From the NCBI RefSeq assembly GCF_900163785.1, contig NZ_FUKN01000001.1:248001-312000 (forward strand): DNA of 64,000 bases, written 5' to 3'. Source of the stretch: Psychrobacter sp. JB385 (GTDB taxonomy: Bacteria > Pseudomonadota > Gammaproteobacteria > Pseudomonadales > Moraxellaceae). Both the position numbers and the translations under genes were made by a program. Below, piece by piece: positions 29,708 through 39,274 of the stretch (the stretch's first letter is position 1; each line of letters starts with the position of its first letter). The notes below the pieces were generated by a model. The model did not search any database. It was not told where the DNA came from and saw only the letters and a list, made by a program, of their open reading frames with translations.

Positions 29708-31164
29708 ATGGCTATATCAATATCTCATCTAGGCTACAAAAAACTCTCGCGAGTGATTTTTGAGTGGCAAGCTGCTGATAGGGCGTCGCTACTGGCACTG
29801 TTTGTCTTAATGGAAGTCTTTTCACATTGGCTTTGGTGTTTGTTTGGTGGCAGCGCGATGTTTATGTGTCTTCTGTGGACATGGATCTGCTTTATCCTTC
29901 ATGGATCGGGGTGACCCTGACAGGTCTCTTCTTTTTTTGGATGGCAAGCCGTTGGTCACCCTTAAGAAAAGACGGCCATTCGCTACATAAATGGCAAGCT
30001 GTTTTGGTAGCGGTCTACAGTATTTATATTGCTGTGGTTATTTTAGTCATGGGTCATAGTAGCTTGGTGTCAGGCGTATCACTGGTTGGCGGAGCGATGC
30101 TTGCGATGATGCTCATACGCCGGCGCTATGTATGGAAAGCGTTTTTAGGTCATATCGTCTTGATTGTGGTATTTACTGTTTTTCCTTACTTTGGATTTGT
30201 ATTGCCCACGTTGCGTCAGACAGCCACTAACGCTAATGCGTTTCCTGTCGTGACCTATACTTATATGGGCTATAGCGCAGTCACGTCAGTTGAAAGTAAT
30301 ATTTATAATTCTATTTTGCAAAACAGTAAGTTAAGCTGGGACGCGTTGAGTCAATTGCGTTTTTCTTCTGCATTTTTTTGGCGTGCCACTCACCTTTATA
30401 TGGCATTGCCCAAAGCTATTTTTATTGTTTATACCTTTCGTACCTTACTGCTGATATTGGATGCCAGTAAAAAAGAGATACTGCAGCATGCCAATCAAGA
30501 TGAGCTGACACAGCTCCAAAGTCGCCGCTATGGTTTGATACAAATGAAAGAAGCCTTGATCGCTATAGAAGATCAGCAAGACTTTAGCGTCATTTTATTG
30601 GATTTAGATTGGTTTAAAGAAATCAATGATAAGTATGGCCACGAAGTGGGTGACCGTGTTTTAGCGGAAGTGGCACAAGCACTATTGCAGTCATTAGATG
30701 AGGAAACGATTATTAGCCGTTATGGCGGTGAAGAGTTTTTGATTGTGTTACCCGATACAAAACATGACAGCGCAATGATTATAGCTGAACAGCTACGGCT
30801 GAGCATTGCTAAGCGCGTCATCATGATTCAGTACGATATGGCTTTTAGTGTGACTGCCAGCTTTGGTGTATACACGCTAGCTCACGATGAGCACCAACGT
30901 ATCAAGCGATTATATGAAGCAAAAGTTCGAAGAGAAGAGAAAAATCCATTTATAAAATCACAGAAAGCCAAGTCGAGCATGAGCAAAACAAATGACAGCA
31001 AGACGCCAATCAAGCAGCTTCCTGACGATATTTGTCAGCGTCTCATTTGTGCAGCAGACAAGGCACTCTATGAAGCCAAAGATCGTGGTCGCAACCAAGT
31101 GGTCAGTGCCAATGAGATGTGTGCCGCAAAAGAAGGAGTAACAACCTCTTTATATGGCACATAA
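29708..31164 (+). pseudogene. GGDEF diguanylate cyclase with an apparent one-base frameshift
   Basis: A membrane GGDEF protein encoded in two frames. Codons from the ATG at 29708 give a sensible cytoplasmic start and half of helix 1 (LLALFVLMEVF), then lose their match. The frame from 29827 continues smoothly (LALVFVWWQRD) through about six helices to the catalytic domain, which has RYGGEEF and the end motif ADKALYEAKDRGRNQVV. A missing base in the TTTT run at 29819-29822 would join both frames into one 485-residue protein. The TTG at 29827 could otherwise start a shorter form (445 residues). The catalytic domain lacks an RxxD inhibitory site and has a Lys-rich insert of about 50 residues. 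Confidence 0.75.
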
Positions 31165-31330
31165 TCCGACACTATATAGAGTCGATTCTAAATAGAACAG
31201 ATATCTTGTATGCTAATGCTGCTGTCTCTTCGTAGACAGATACTGCAAAATTTCTCGTTTAAAGAGAAGCATTCCAGTCACGCTGACTCGCTTTTATATT
31301 GAACTCATTACACAATAGCCTTGATGATTT

Positions 31331-32572
31331 TTAGGTGGTTAGTTGCTGTACCACGCTTGCTAAAACGCTGGTTGCAAAGCTACCGGTCGTCAGCGTAAAA
31401 CTCAGAACCAAGGTCTCCTCGTCATCCCAGCGCCAAGATAGTGCCTCGATAGGCAATCGCAGCGCGCGTCGTTGCGCCTTTACCTCGCGTTTATCTAAGC
31501 CTATTGCCAGTTGCAATAGTAGTGGATTGTTTTGGACAGTGCTGTTTTCGATAATAGCTGCTGCTGCGCTGACCTTATTATTATCCGTACCCCACAAGAC
31601 GCCCGTTGGATGAATATCACCGCTGTTAAGACGGGCACGTAACGTGTCATCTACCTCTTCGCTAGTAAATATTGACCCTGACCCATCTAAGTTAAATACT
31701 TCACCTGCTAGACCTGCGTTCCAACTGCCATCACGGACTCGCGCTGCCAATATCTCATTAAATATCAAGCTACGCGCGGCAGACAGCTCCATCGTGTTCT
31801 GCTCACGTGGTACGCGCTTGCGTTTGCTCTTTTTCGGTTGCGGCATAGCGTCGCGTGGTGGACGCGCAAACAGTGCCAACGCCTCTCTCACGTTATTACC
31901 TTCACGACCGAAACGCTGCGGCCCAAAGTAATTGGGAACGCCAGTTTCGCTAATAGTTTTTAAATGCTGTTCGAGATGCTGCTTAGCAAGGTGTGTTTGC
32001 TCAGACGTATTCTCCAAACCTGCTTCATATCGAACGTTGCGTAACGTAATAATAAATTCATTGGCTTTATGTGTGCCGCGGTTCAGTTTTTTATTGTGCC
32101 AATGCTGAGCGAGAATGGTGACTGATTCATTGTCGCCGATATCTATAGGGGCAAATTCAGTCGTGGGCAGCTGCTTTTTTGGTATTCGTAGGCTAAACCA
32201 CTGCGTTGTCACCGCATGACGGTCTTTGAGCCCTGAATAGCCCACATCACGTAATGGAATGTCAGCCCACTCTGACAATAGTTTGGCCAGATAAGCGGTA
32301 TTTACGCCAGATTTTTGAATGTGTAGCCACAAATGCTCACCATTATTCGTAAATTCTAACGGCAATATCTCATTGACGATAAAGTCTGTGGCGTGGGTTT
32401 TGTAGCTCGCTTGGGCTAACGGTGGTTTGACTGGCTGCGGTAATTGTGCGGTGTCGGTGGCAGCTGTGATATTTATATTTGAGACATCCATATTTGAGCT
32501 ATTGGATGCAGCCTCTGGGAAAGTGGAGGGAGAGTTGGTTGTCACGTGTGTGGTGTCATCTTGAGAAATCAT
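31331..32572 (-). CDS. truD: tRNA pseudouridine synthase D
   Basis: Makes pseudouridine-13 in certain tRNAs. The catalytic aspartate is D117 in GYSGLKDRHA. The TRUD-insertion domain follows, with FGPQRFGREGNN. The protein is 413 residues. It has an N-terminal extension of about 35-40 Ser/Thr/Asn-rich residues before the family core (VNEILPLEFTNNGEHLW), compared with E. coli TruD, whose catalytic Asp is residue 80. The extension looks disordered. Confidence 0.95.
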   Translation of the reverse strand: MISQDDTTHVTTNSPSTFPEAASNSSNMDVSNINITAATDTAQLPQPVKPPLAQASYKTHATDFIVNEILPLEFTNNGEHLWLHIQKSGVNTAYLAKLLSEWADIPLRDVGYSGLKDRHAVTTQWFSLRIPKKQLPTTEFAPIDIGDNESVTILAQHWHNKKLNRGTHKANEFIITLRNVRYEAGLENTSEQTHLAKQHLEQHLKTISETGVPNYFGPQRFGREGNNVREALALFARPPRDAMPQPKKSKRKRVPREQNTMELSAARSLIFNEILAARVRDGSWNAGLAGEVFNLDGSGSIFTSEEVDDTLRARLNSGDIHPTGVLWGTDNNKVSAAAAIIENSTVQNNPLLLQLAIGLDKREVKAQRRALRLPIEALSWRWDDEETLVLSFTLTTGSFATSVLASVVQQLTT

Positions 32573-32805
32573 AATAAGGTCTTTTAATTTGAGTATGTTT
32601 TTATTGGATTATATGTTTTGAGAGAGTGAGTAAACCGCGACATATTACGTTTTGCAACGCAGCAAGTATACAAAAAAACATGGTTGACTTGCGGATATTG
32701 TTATTATCGATAACGATACTGTTTTGGATTTGAAGGTGGCTCATTTGACACGACCGTCCTTAACATAGGCTTATCGATTATAACTATAACCATTAAGGAA
32801 AAACC

Positions 32806-34413
32806 ATGAGCACGACAACGATTCCGACAGTCACCATCAGTAAAGCCGACATCCCAAATGGTGGGATGAAGTCTTACAAACAAGATGACGATAGTATCAT
32901 TTTAATCACTCATAACGAGAATGAGTTTAGCGCGTTTGACGGTAAATGTCCGCATGCAGGTGCAGACTTAGGTGACGGGCTACGCTGCGGCAATCGTGTG
33001 GTGTGCCCATGGCATCATGGTACTTTTGACAGTCGAGATGGCACGCTACTCGAGCCAGTAGCGATGGAAGGCCTGACTCAGTATAAGCTAACAGAGAATA
33101 GCGACAATTTGATTGTAGACACCTCATCAATAATAAACAAGCAAATCAATAATGACCAATTGACCGACACCCAGACTATTATTGTGGGCAGTGGCGGTGC
33201 TGGATTTATGACAGCGGATCAATTACGTAAAATGGGCTATGGCGGTAAAATTACGGTAATTAGTGCTGATGACACCGCACCTTATAATCGTCCTTTATTA
33301 TCCAAAGCGTTTTTGGCAGGCAAGATGGGTGAAGACAAGCTCCTGTTGGGCGGTGCGGATTGGGCCAGCAAAAATAATATTGAGCTGCGTTTAAATCAAG
33401 TCGTCAGTGAGGTATTGCCGAATGAGTGCAGCATCGTGATGACAGACAATGACGGCAATAGCGAGCAACAGACGGGTGACTTTCTAGTAGTAGCGACAGG
33501 CGCAGAACCTAAGAAACCTGCCTTTAAAGGGGCGGAGCTTGACGGCGTATATACCCTGCGCAGTATGGATGACGCAAAGACCATCAAAACTGCTAGTGAT
33601 GGCAAGCATGTGGTGATCGTTGGGACAGGATTTATCGGCATGGAGACGGCTTCGGCATTGATACAAGCAGGTAATGCCGCTTCTGTCACCATCGTGGGCC
33701 GCAGTCGCCGCGTGATGGGTAACATTGTCTCTGAAGCGGTCAGCAATGCTTTAATCAATCTGCACGAGGAAAAAGGCGTTAAATTTGCGTTTGGCGCTGG
33801 GGTTGAGACGATTGATGATGATAGTGGCTCAGTCAGTGGTGTCACGTTATCAGATGGTAGTACGCTTACAGCCGATATCGTCATCCTAGGTACTGGAGTC
33901 TCGCCACGTACTGAGCTGTTGGATGCGGTTAATGCGCCTGATGGCGTACAAGTTGATGGTCATTTGCAATTGCGTGATGGCGTCTATGCGTTAGGGGATA
34001 TCGCTAAAGCGCCCACTCAGATGGGACGTATGCGTATTGAGCATTGGCGCGTGGCATTGCAGCATGGCTTGGTAACGGCAGCTGTGATATTGAACGATGA
34101 GACTGTCGACTCACTCGAAGGTCGCATTCCTTTCTTTTGGACGGCGCAATATGGCAAAAGCCTACGCTATAGTGGTCATGCGGCAACGCCAGACAAAGGT
34201 ATCTTACTGGGCGCACCGAATGATCTTGATTACATCGAATACTATTTTGATGATGAAGGCGCGGACACACGCGCCAGTGCAGCAAGCTCACTTGGACGTG
34301 ATAAAGAATTGGTTGCTTTCTCTGAGCTGCTCCGCCGTGGTCATGCACCCACGCGCGCACAAATCAATGCTGGATTCGATATCATTGAGCAAGCGAATGC
34401 CTTGTTGTCCTAG
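32806..34413 (+). CDS. Rieske-FAD reductase (AIFM3-like NAD(P)H-dependent ferredoxin reductase)
   Basis: 535 residues. The N-terminal Rieske 2Fe-2S domain has CxH at C48/H50 (GKCPHAGADLG) and CxxH at C67/H70 (VVCPWHHGTF). It is fused to a FAD/NAD(P)-binding reductase with two dinucleotide folds: IIVGSGGAGFMTADQLRKMG near 125 and VVIVGTGFIGMETASALI near 271. The C-terminal domain is that of the AIF-like/putidaredoxin-reductase group. The fusion is typical of this family, but the electron acceptor is unknown. A TTGACT element and repeated TTATCGAT sites lie upstream. Confidence 0.9.
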   Translation: MSTTTIPTVTISKADIPNGGMKSYKQDDDSIILITHNENEFSAFDGKCPHAGADLGDGLRCGNRVVCPWHHGTFDSRDGTLLEPVAMEGLTQYKLTENSDNLIVDTSSIINKQINNDQLTDTQTIIVGSGGAGFMTADQLRKMGYGGKITVISADDTAPYNRPLLSKAFLAGKMGEDKLLLGGADWASKNNIELRLNQVVSEVLPNECSIVMTDNDGNSEQQTGDFLVVATGAEPKKPAFKGAELDGVYTLRSMDDAKTIKTASDGKHVVIVGTGFIGMETASALIQAGNAASVTIVGRSRRVMGNIVSEAVSNALINLHEEKGVKFAFGAGVETIDDDSGSVSGVTLSDGSTLTADIVILGTGVSPRTELLDAVNAPDGVQVDGHLQLRDGVYALGDIAKAPTQMGRMRIEHWRVALQHGLVTAAVILNDETVDSLEGRIPFFWTAQYGKSLRYSGHAATPDKGILLGAPNDLDYIEYYFDDEGADTRASAASSLGRDKELVAFSELLRRGHAPTRAQINAGFDIIEQANALLS

Positions 34414-34441
34414 TATTTGACAGACAATGTATATTACTATG

Positions 34442-34476
34442 AAGGCTGACCTGATAACTTAGGTCAGCCTTTTTAA
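34442..34476 (+). terminator. Intrinsic terminator of the Rieske reductase gene
   Basis: AAGGCTGACCT (34442-34452) pairs perfectly with AGGTCAGCCTT (34461-34471) around an 8-nt loop, followed by T residues. It stands between the reductase and the GNAT gene. Confidence 0.9.
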
Positions 34477-34505
34477 TAAGTAAAGAATAAAGGGATAAAA
34501 ATAAT

Positions 34506-35114
34506 ATGAATAAAGACACTGTGTTTTTGCGTCAAGCAAAAGCAGATGATATCGACGCTCTTGAGACATTGCTTAATCGCTGTTACCGGCAGACAGAAGG
34601 CTGGACCAATGAAGCTGATTTAATTGGCGGCATTCGCATTACCCCCAATGAGCTGGCAAGCACCATTACTAATCCCAAACACTATCTTTTTGTGTATCCA
34701 AAGACGACGACAGGCGAGCGGGATGCAGAGGAAACAGGGGAGCTGCTTGGCTGCATTGCAGTAGATATGAAAGTCGATGACCAATCCAATAAAAGCGCCT
34801 ATATCGGTATGTTTGCCGTCCATCCTGAGCTGCAAGGACAGGGCGTTGGCCATCAAATATTGCAAGCGGCAGAGACATTTGCAGAGCGCCATTTGCAGTC
34901 GGGCACGCAATTGACGCATGAAAACCCCGCGCGTCTGACCATGTCTATCTTGAGTCATCGCCCTGAGCTATTGGCTTATTATCAGCGCCGTGGCTACAAG
35001 CTTAATGGTCATAAAATGCCGTTTCCTAATGATGGCAATAACGGCGAGCCAAAGCGTCAAGATTTAGAGTTATTAGAATTAGAAAAAATGGTGAGCGAGT
35101 CATCCTATCGCTGA
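34506..35114 (+). CDS. GNAT family N-acetyltransferase
   Basis: 202 residues with the GNAT acetyl-CoA motif A (IGMFAVHPELQGQGVGHQIL, near 100-120). The substrate is unknown. The start region VFLRQAKADDIDALETLLNRCYRQTEGW matches GNAT acetyltransferases with a short N-terminal strand. Separated from the reductase by a terminator, so probably an independent unit. Confidence 0.88.
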   Translation: MNKDTVFLRQAKADDIDALETLLNRCYRQTEGWTNEADLIGGIRITPNELASTITNPKHYLFVYPKTTTGERDAEETGELLGCIAVDMKVDDQSNKSAYIGMFAVHPELQGQGVGHQILQAAETFAERHLQSGTQLTHENPARLTMSILSHRPELLAYYQRRGYKLNGHKMPFPNDGNNGEPKRQDLELLELEKMVSESSYR

Positions 35115-35245
35115 TGTTCTATAAAAGACACATATTACTGGGATATATTTTACGCACTCCCTGTCACCGAAGGCACAGCAAGCAAGAAAAATGTATATCA
35201 GTAGCACATTGTCATGTGTGTTTTTATATAAAACAGGTTATATCT

Positions 35246-35455
35246 TTATCGACCCCAAAAATACCCAAAGGTCATAAATAACCCAATACTCAGTAAAATA
35301 AATGCCACGATGATTAAGCGCTTGAACCAGTTAAACGCTGGCAAGCGCGTGGCATTGTCATCCGACATGAGGTAGGCAAACAGAAACAACAAGCTTGCTG
35401 CCAGCGTCATGATACCAAGGCCAATCGGCAATATAAAAAGGTAGACCTGCCACAC
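35246..35455 (-). CDS. Small two-helix membrane protein, unknown
   Basis: 69 residues: a first helix at about 5-28, a polar loop containing MSDDNATRLPAF, and a second helix at about 45-65. No family recognised. It is convergent with the GNAT gene. The start ATG at 35455 is followed by a typical inner-membrane sequence. Function unknown. Confidence 0.6.
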   Translation of the reverse strand: MWQVYLFILPIGLGIMTLAASLLFLFAYLMSDDNATRLPAFNWFKRLIIVAFILLSIGLFMTFGYFWGR

Positions 35456-35670
35456 AATTATCTCTCAACCGTCATTGTTAAACGCATCATAGCAGTAATA
35501 GGATTGCGCTGTCAGTATAGTCACGCCACTATAAAATGTTATGGCATTTGCCTCATAACACTTTCAAATTGAATCGACGATACGAGTAGTTTTTAAACCT
35601 GTCCTCAAACTAAAAAACGGGCAAGACTGCAAGCCAAACAAATAGCTTGAAATTAGATTGGGTTTTGAGC

Positions 35671-35695
35671 GTTAATTATATATAGTTCAATTAAC
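35671..35695. promoter_or_regulatory. Inverted repeat upstream of the lipoprotein gene
   Basis: GTTAATT (35671-35677) and AATTAAC (35689-35695) form a perfect 7-bp inverted repeat with an 11-nt AT-rich centre, 24 bp before the GTG at 35719. It may be an operator or promoter-proximal hairpin; no regulator is known. Confidence 0.3.
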
Positions 35696-35718
35696 TTTAT
35701 AACCATAGTGAAAGTGAC

Positions 35719-36087
35719 GTGAAGCAGGTAAAAAAACTGACCGTGATAGCGTTATTGATTTCACTATCTACGGCATGTTCGAGTCCGCCTTCTGAAAGTA
35801 TCGTTGAGGGGCTCATCATCGCTCAATATAAGCAAGGCGATCAGATAGTGAGTGAGGCTGTGGCAAATGCAGGCAATGATAAAACAGCAATAGCCATGAG
35901 CAGTATGATGGCGCGCATGATGCCAAAACTTGAACGCATCGAAAATATCAATTGTGATACGACAGAAGGCTGGAACACGTATATGTGTACAGCCGATATC
36001 ACACAGACGATTGCTGGTACTAGCCGAATCGATAAGACACGCTTTAAATTGTCTAAAGTAAATGGTGAGTGGGCCTTGGAGGATTAA
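35719..36087 (+). CDS. Small lipoprotein, unknown
   Basis: 122 residues with a GTG start. The signal peptide ends in SLSTAC, so Cys20 is lipidated. The mature part has alternating beta-like segments and a CDTTEGWNTYMCTADI pair of cysteines. It lies 57 bp before the next secreted-protein gene in the same direction, suggesting an operon. The function is unknown. Confidence 0.7.
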   Translation: MKQVKKLTVIALLISLSTACSSPPSESIVEGLIIAQYKQGDQIVSEAVANAGNDKTAIAMSSMMARMMPKLERIENINCDTTEGWNTYMCTADITQTIAGTSRIDKTRFKLSKVNGEWALED

Positions 36088-36143
36088 TAATATACTCGTG
36101 TGATCTGTCGCTTTTTAATTTTCTTATATTGTTAAGGATATCT

Positions 36144-37211
36144 ATGACTCTCTCTTTTATCCCTAAAAAATTATTTAAGGCATCCGCTTTACCAGCCGCA
36201 TTTCTTTTTTTACCTTGTCTAATCTGTCCTGCCGTGGCGCAAACGTATCAAATCCAAGGTTTTTCGGATGATTATGATGCCGTTATTAAGCCTATAAACG
36301 ATGAAGACAGCGAAGCAAATAGTGTCATCAATATTATCGATACCAAGACCAAAAAAATCTTAATAAGCCAACCTGCCGACATTGACATAGATTATGAGCT
36401 AGATAACAGTCAAGAGCGTCAGCTGGGTAAAAAAATCAGTGCCAATATTGTCAGTATCCCGTACGGAGAACACAGCGTATTGATTTATGAGGATTTTAAC
36501 TTTGATGGGCAAAAAGACTTGGCACTGAGAGATGGGCGCAATGGGTGCTACGGTGGGCCTTCTTATCAAGTGTATTTAAAGAAAGGCGCTACATTTGCTC
36601 ATAGCGAAGCCTTTACCGAATTGGCACAAGGATATTGCGGGTTTTTTGACGTTGATAAAGACAGCCAAACCTTGAGTACCATGACCAAAAGTGGGGCGGC
36701 GTGGCATCAATATTCAAAGTATAAAGTGATCAATAATAAACCCGTAGCTGTCCATATCATTGAGGAAAAGTATAACGATAGAGGATTGGTTTCTATCACT
36801 GAACAAACAAAAGTAAATGGCAAAATGCTGGTAGAGAACTATGAAATGCTACCACCGACTGATCACTCAGAAGAAAATGAGATATCTTCTTTTGTTTACA
36901 GGTTTGATTTGGAAAACGGTAAAAAAATGGTGCTAGACAGCAGTCATAGTAATGACACTGACGGCGAGCAGTTGTTTTATGTGTTTGCAGACAAACGCGG
37001 TAGAGTTGAGCTGTTTTATAATGGTCGGTTCGACTATGATGCATCAACGCAAACGCTTAGTTTTATCAACAAGCCCGTGCGTTATCAAATCAACCAAAAA
37101 GGCATCACAGTAAAACAGTCTAATAAAACCACTTTGTTAAAATCGCAGCCTAGAAGTCAGCATGGCAGCTTGGACAATCTTGCTCAGTTTAAGAACGTCA
37201 GAGTTCGATAA
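36144..37211 (+). CDS. Secreted XAC2610-related protein
   Basis: 355 residues from the ATG at 36144, with AAGGA placed for it; the longer frame from 36069 overlaps the preceding gene and is rejected. A signal peptide ends in PAVAQ near residue 32. The FNFDGQKDLALRDGRNGCYGGPSYQVYL segment resembles the XAC2610-related family, with a following GYCGFFDVD-like phrase and Asp/Asn-rich loops. Probably a periplasmic or secreted protein of unknown role, paired with the lipoprotein before it. Confidence 0.7.
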   Translation: MTLSFIPKKLFKASALPAAFLFLPCLICPAVAQTYQIQGFSDDYDAVIKPINDEDSEANSVINIIDTKTKKILISQPADIDIDYELDNSQERQLGKKISANIVSIPYGEHSVLIYEDFNFDGQKDLALRDGRNGCYGGPSYQVYLKKGATFAHSEAFTELAQGYCGFFDVDKDSQTLSTMTKSGAAWHQYSKYKVINNKPVAVHIIEEKYNDRGLVSITEQTKVNGKMLVENYEMLPPTDHSEENEISSFVYRFDLENGKKMVLDSSHSNDTDGEQLFYVFADKRGRVELFYNGRFDYDASTQTLSFINKPVRYQINQKGITVKQSNKTTLLKSQPRSQHGSLDNLAQFKNVRVR

Positions 37212-37244
37212 GCGTAATCGAGTAGATGACAGCCATTCTGCCAT

Positions 37245-37697
37245 TTATACAATCGCACGGCGTCTATAAAATAACAGTCCAGGAATAGACAAGCCAAGCA
37301 CCAAACCAGACGTCACAAACAATGCCTCAAACAAATACACCATCATTTGACTAAATAACTCGTCCGAAAAACCAAAATAGCCAATCTGCACCATACTGAC
37401 CATTGCCTTATAAGCGGCAATACCAGGCATCATACAGATGACGCTGGGTGAGATGAGTGCTTTGGGCGGTAGGGTATATTTCTTAGAAAAATACACGCCC
37501 AAGAAGCTGGCAAGCATCGCCCCAAAAAAGCTGGCAATCACCAGATGGACATGCTGATAAACAAGCGCTGTTTTTAACCCAAACCCAAAAGCCGTCATGA
37601 GCAAACACGGCAAAATATAGCGTTTGGGAACGCTAAACATCAGCGTCCAACCAAGCGTAATGATACAGGCAAGCACAACCGTCTCAATGAACCACAT
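37245..37697 (-). CDS. Threonine/serine exporter family protein, small subunit (ThrE2-like, DUF3815)
   Basis: 150 residues, five likely membrane helices. The segment MMPGIAAYKAMVSMVQIG and the C-terminal helix resemble the DUF3815 half of split ThrE exporters. It lies one base after the larger half and on the same strand, so they form an operon that probably encodes one exporter complex. Confidence 0.85.
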   Translation of the reverse strand: MWFIETVVLACIITLGWTLMFSVPKRYILPCLLMTAFGFGLKTALVYQHVHLVIASFFGAMLASFLGVYFSKKYTLPPKALISPSVICMMPGIAAYKAMVSMVQIGYFGFSDELFSQMMVYLFEALFVTSGLVLGLSIPGLLFYRRRAIV

Positions 37698-37698
37698 C

Positions 37699-38487
37699 TC
37701 AAAACCCCCAGTGCTGTATGCGCAGTAATACCAGCGCCATCACGATGCCAACGCACGCTGACAAGGTTAGCATATAGGTAAACACCGCACGACCAATACC
37801 AATATTGACATAGCCTTTTAAAATATCTGAGAAAGAGTTGATCAAAGGAAAGCTCGGTATCAGTAGCAATACGCTAGAAGCCACGGCAATGTCAGCATTA
37901 TTGCCAATATCAAAATAATAGGTCGTCGCGCCAATGAGCGAGGCGATAAAAGCGGTCACAATGACGGTGATAAAGGGGTTAAAGTGGTGTTTGGCCAGAT
38001 AGATACGGGTGAACATCGCCACCATACCCGCTATAAAGGTCACCGCCGTAATCGACCAACTACCGCCATTTAAATAAGCAAACGCGGCACAAGAGGCGCC
38101 AACAAAGATGCTCACCAGCCACGTTGGATACACAGTTTTATCCAACTCATCAAACGCAAGGGTCGTGCGGTCAATCAAGTCGGTATTATCTACGGTGGCT
38201 TCGGTTTTATTGATGATTTGCTGGATTTGCACCAATAAATTTACATTTATGCTTTGGTTGATCGTGTCTCTGGTGGTAGTGATACAACGTTCATCACAGA
38301 TGGTGGTCAGGGTAATGGCGTTGAAGTTCAGCGAACATTCGACGCTATTCATACCCAAGGCAAGCCCCAAGCGTTTGGATAAGTCCACCACCACGGCAGA
38401 CTCAGCGCCATACTGCATGAGGAGTAAGCCGCAGCGTACGCATAGTCGAGTAATGCGCTGCTGCTTGACGTAGCTGATAGAGGTCAT
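37699..38487 (-). CDS. Threonine/serine exporter family protein, large subunit (ThrE1-like, DUF1212)
   Basis: About 262 residues from the ATG at 38487; the frame from 38568 would overlap the divergent DUF503 unit. The N-terminal DUF1212 soluble region contains the YGAESAVVVDLSKRLGLALG segment, followed by about five helices. With its small partner it makes up the complete ThrE-type exporter. Bacterial ThrE proteins export threonine and serine; the substrate here is inferred. Confidence 0.85.
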   Translation of the reverse strand: MTSISYVKQQRITRLCVRCGLLLMQYGAESAVVVDLSKRLGLALGMNSVECSLNFNAITLTTICDERCITTTRDTINQSINVNLLVQIQQIINKTEATVDNTDLIDRTTLAFDELDKTVYPTWLVSIFVGASCAAFAYLNGGSWSITAVTFIAGMVAMFTRIYLAKHHFNPFITVIVTAFIASLIGATTYYFDIGNNADIAVASSVLLLIPSFPLINSFSDILKGYVNIGIGRAVFTYMLTLSACVGIVMALVLLRIQHWGF

Positions 38488-38621
38488 GGGTGAGATACGC
38501 AAATTGGTTGGCGATTGATACGCTATTATAAAGGGTATGCATGCTGACGCGCAGACAATATCAGACATTACTGAATATTATATTGGCTGCTATTATAAGC
38601 TTTTTTGGTAAGGAGCTTAAA

Positions 38622-38903
38622 ATGCATATCGCTATTTTGACATTGACGTTTTCATTGCCCGGCTGTGGCTCACTAAAAGAAAAGCGCCAACGTATGGGCG
38701 GCTTGCATGCGCGCTTTGGCAATACGCCAAGCGTCGCCGTCTGTGAAAGCGGCGGCCGCGCGCGCCATGACGCCAGCGAATGGACGTTTGTGATCGTCGG
38801 ATTGTCCAAACGTGAGGTTGAGTCGCAGTGTAGTCAAATTGAAGAGAAGCTAGAACGGATAGTGGATGCGCGGGTGATGAATGTGGAGAGGGAGTTTATT
38901 TAG
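38622..38903 (+). CDS. DUF503 family protein (YlxP-like)
   Basis: 93 residues, MHIAILTLTFSLPGCGSLKEKRQRM at the N-terminus, which is the DUF503 signature (SLKEKR). TAAGGAG sits just before the ATG at 38622, so the longer frame from 38541 is rejected. Family members are small ferredoxin-like proteins, often beside infB or rbfA, with poorly known function. A 24-bp stretch inside its 3' half (38816-38839) recurs at 42753 (see the repeat entry). Confidence 0.85.
   Translation: MHIAILTLTFSLPGCGSLKEKRQRMGGLHARFGNTPSVAVCESGGRARHDASEWTFVIVGLSKREVESQCSQIEEKLERIVDARVMNVEREFI
38816..38839 (+). repeat. 24-bp direct repeat, copy 1
   Basis: Lies in the 3' half of the DUF503 gene and matches 42753-42776 at 23 of 24 positions in the same orientation. 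The pair brackets a 3.9-kb AT-rich accessory block. A chance match this long within 64 kb is very unlikely. Confidence 0.7.
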
Positions 38904-39274
38904 GAAGTGGCATTTATAGAAAACTAACACCTAATCTGCCATTTTAATCACGACCAAGTTATGCCCCGTGACCATGATGTGACTACTTTTGATCTATTGG
39001 CATCACCTGAGCCTAATAAAAAATACATTTCTGAAATAACATAAGAAAATATCGATAAATTATGTTGAGTTTTAAGAAAATAATCTGTATTGTATCGTAA
39101 CAAAATTTATACATTATAGTTCAAGTAAAGAGATCGCATTAGACGTTTATAGCTTATAAATCAAGCGTCAAGCTAGTAATGAGTTATGTAGTCTAAGATT
39201 TGATTTCTCTATGATAAACCACAATGGCATTAAAATTTTGTCAGTCAGGTCAACTTTATTATTAGAGAAATATT
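38904..39274. other. AT-rich intergenic region
   Basis: About 370 bp between the DUF503 gene and the DUF2846 lipoprotein gene. I find no ORF, hairpin or recognisable element beyond AT-rich promoter-like sequence. Confidence 0.4.
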
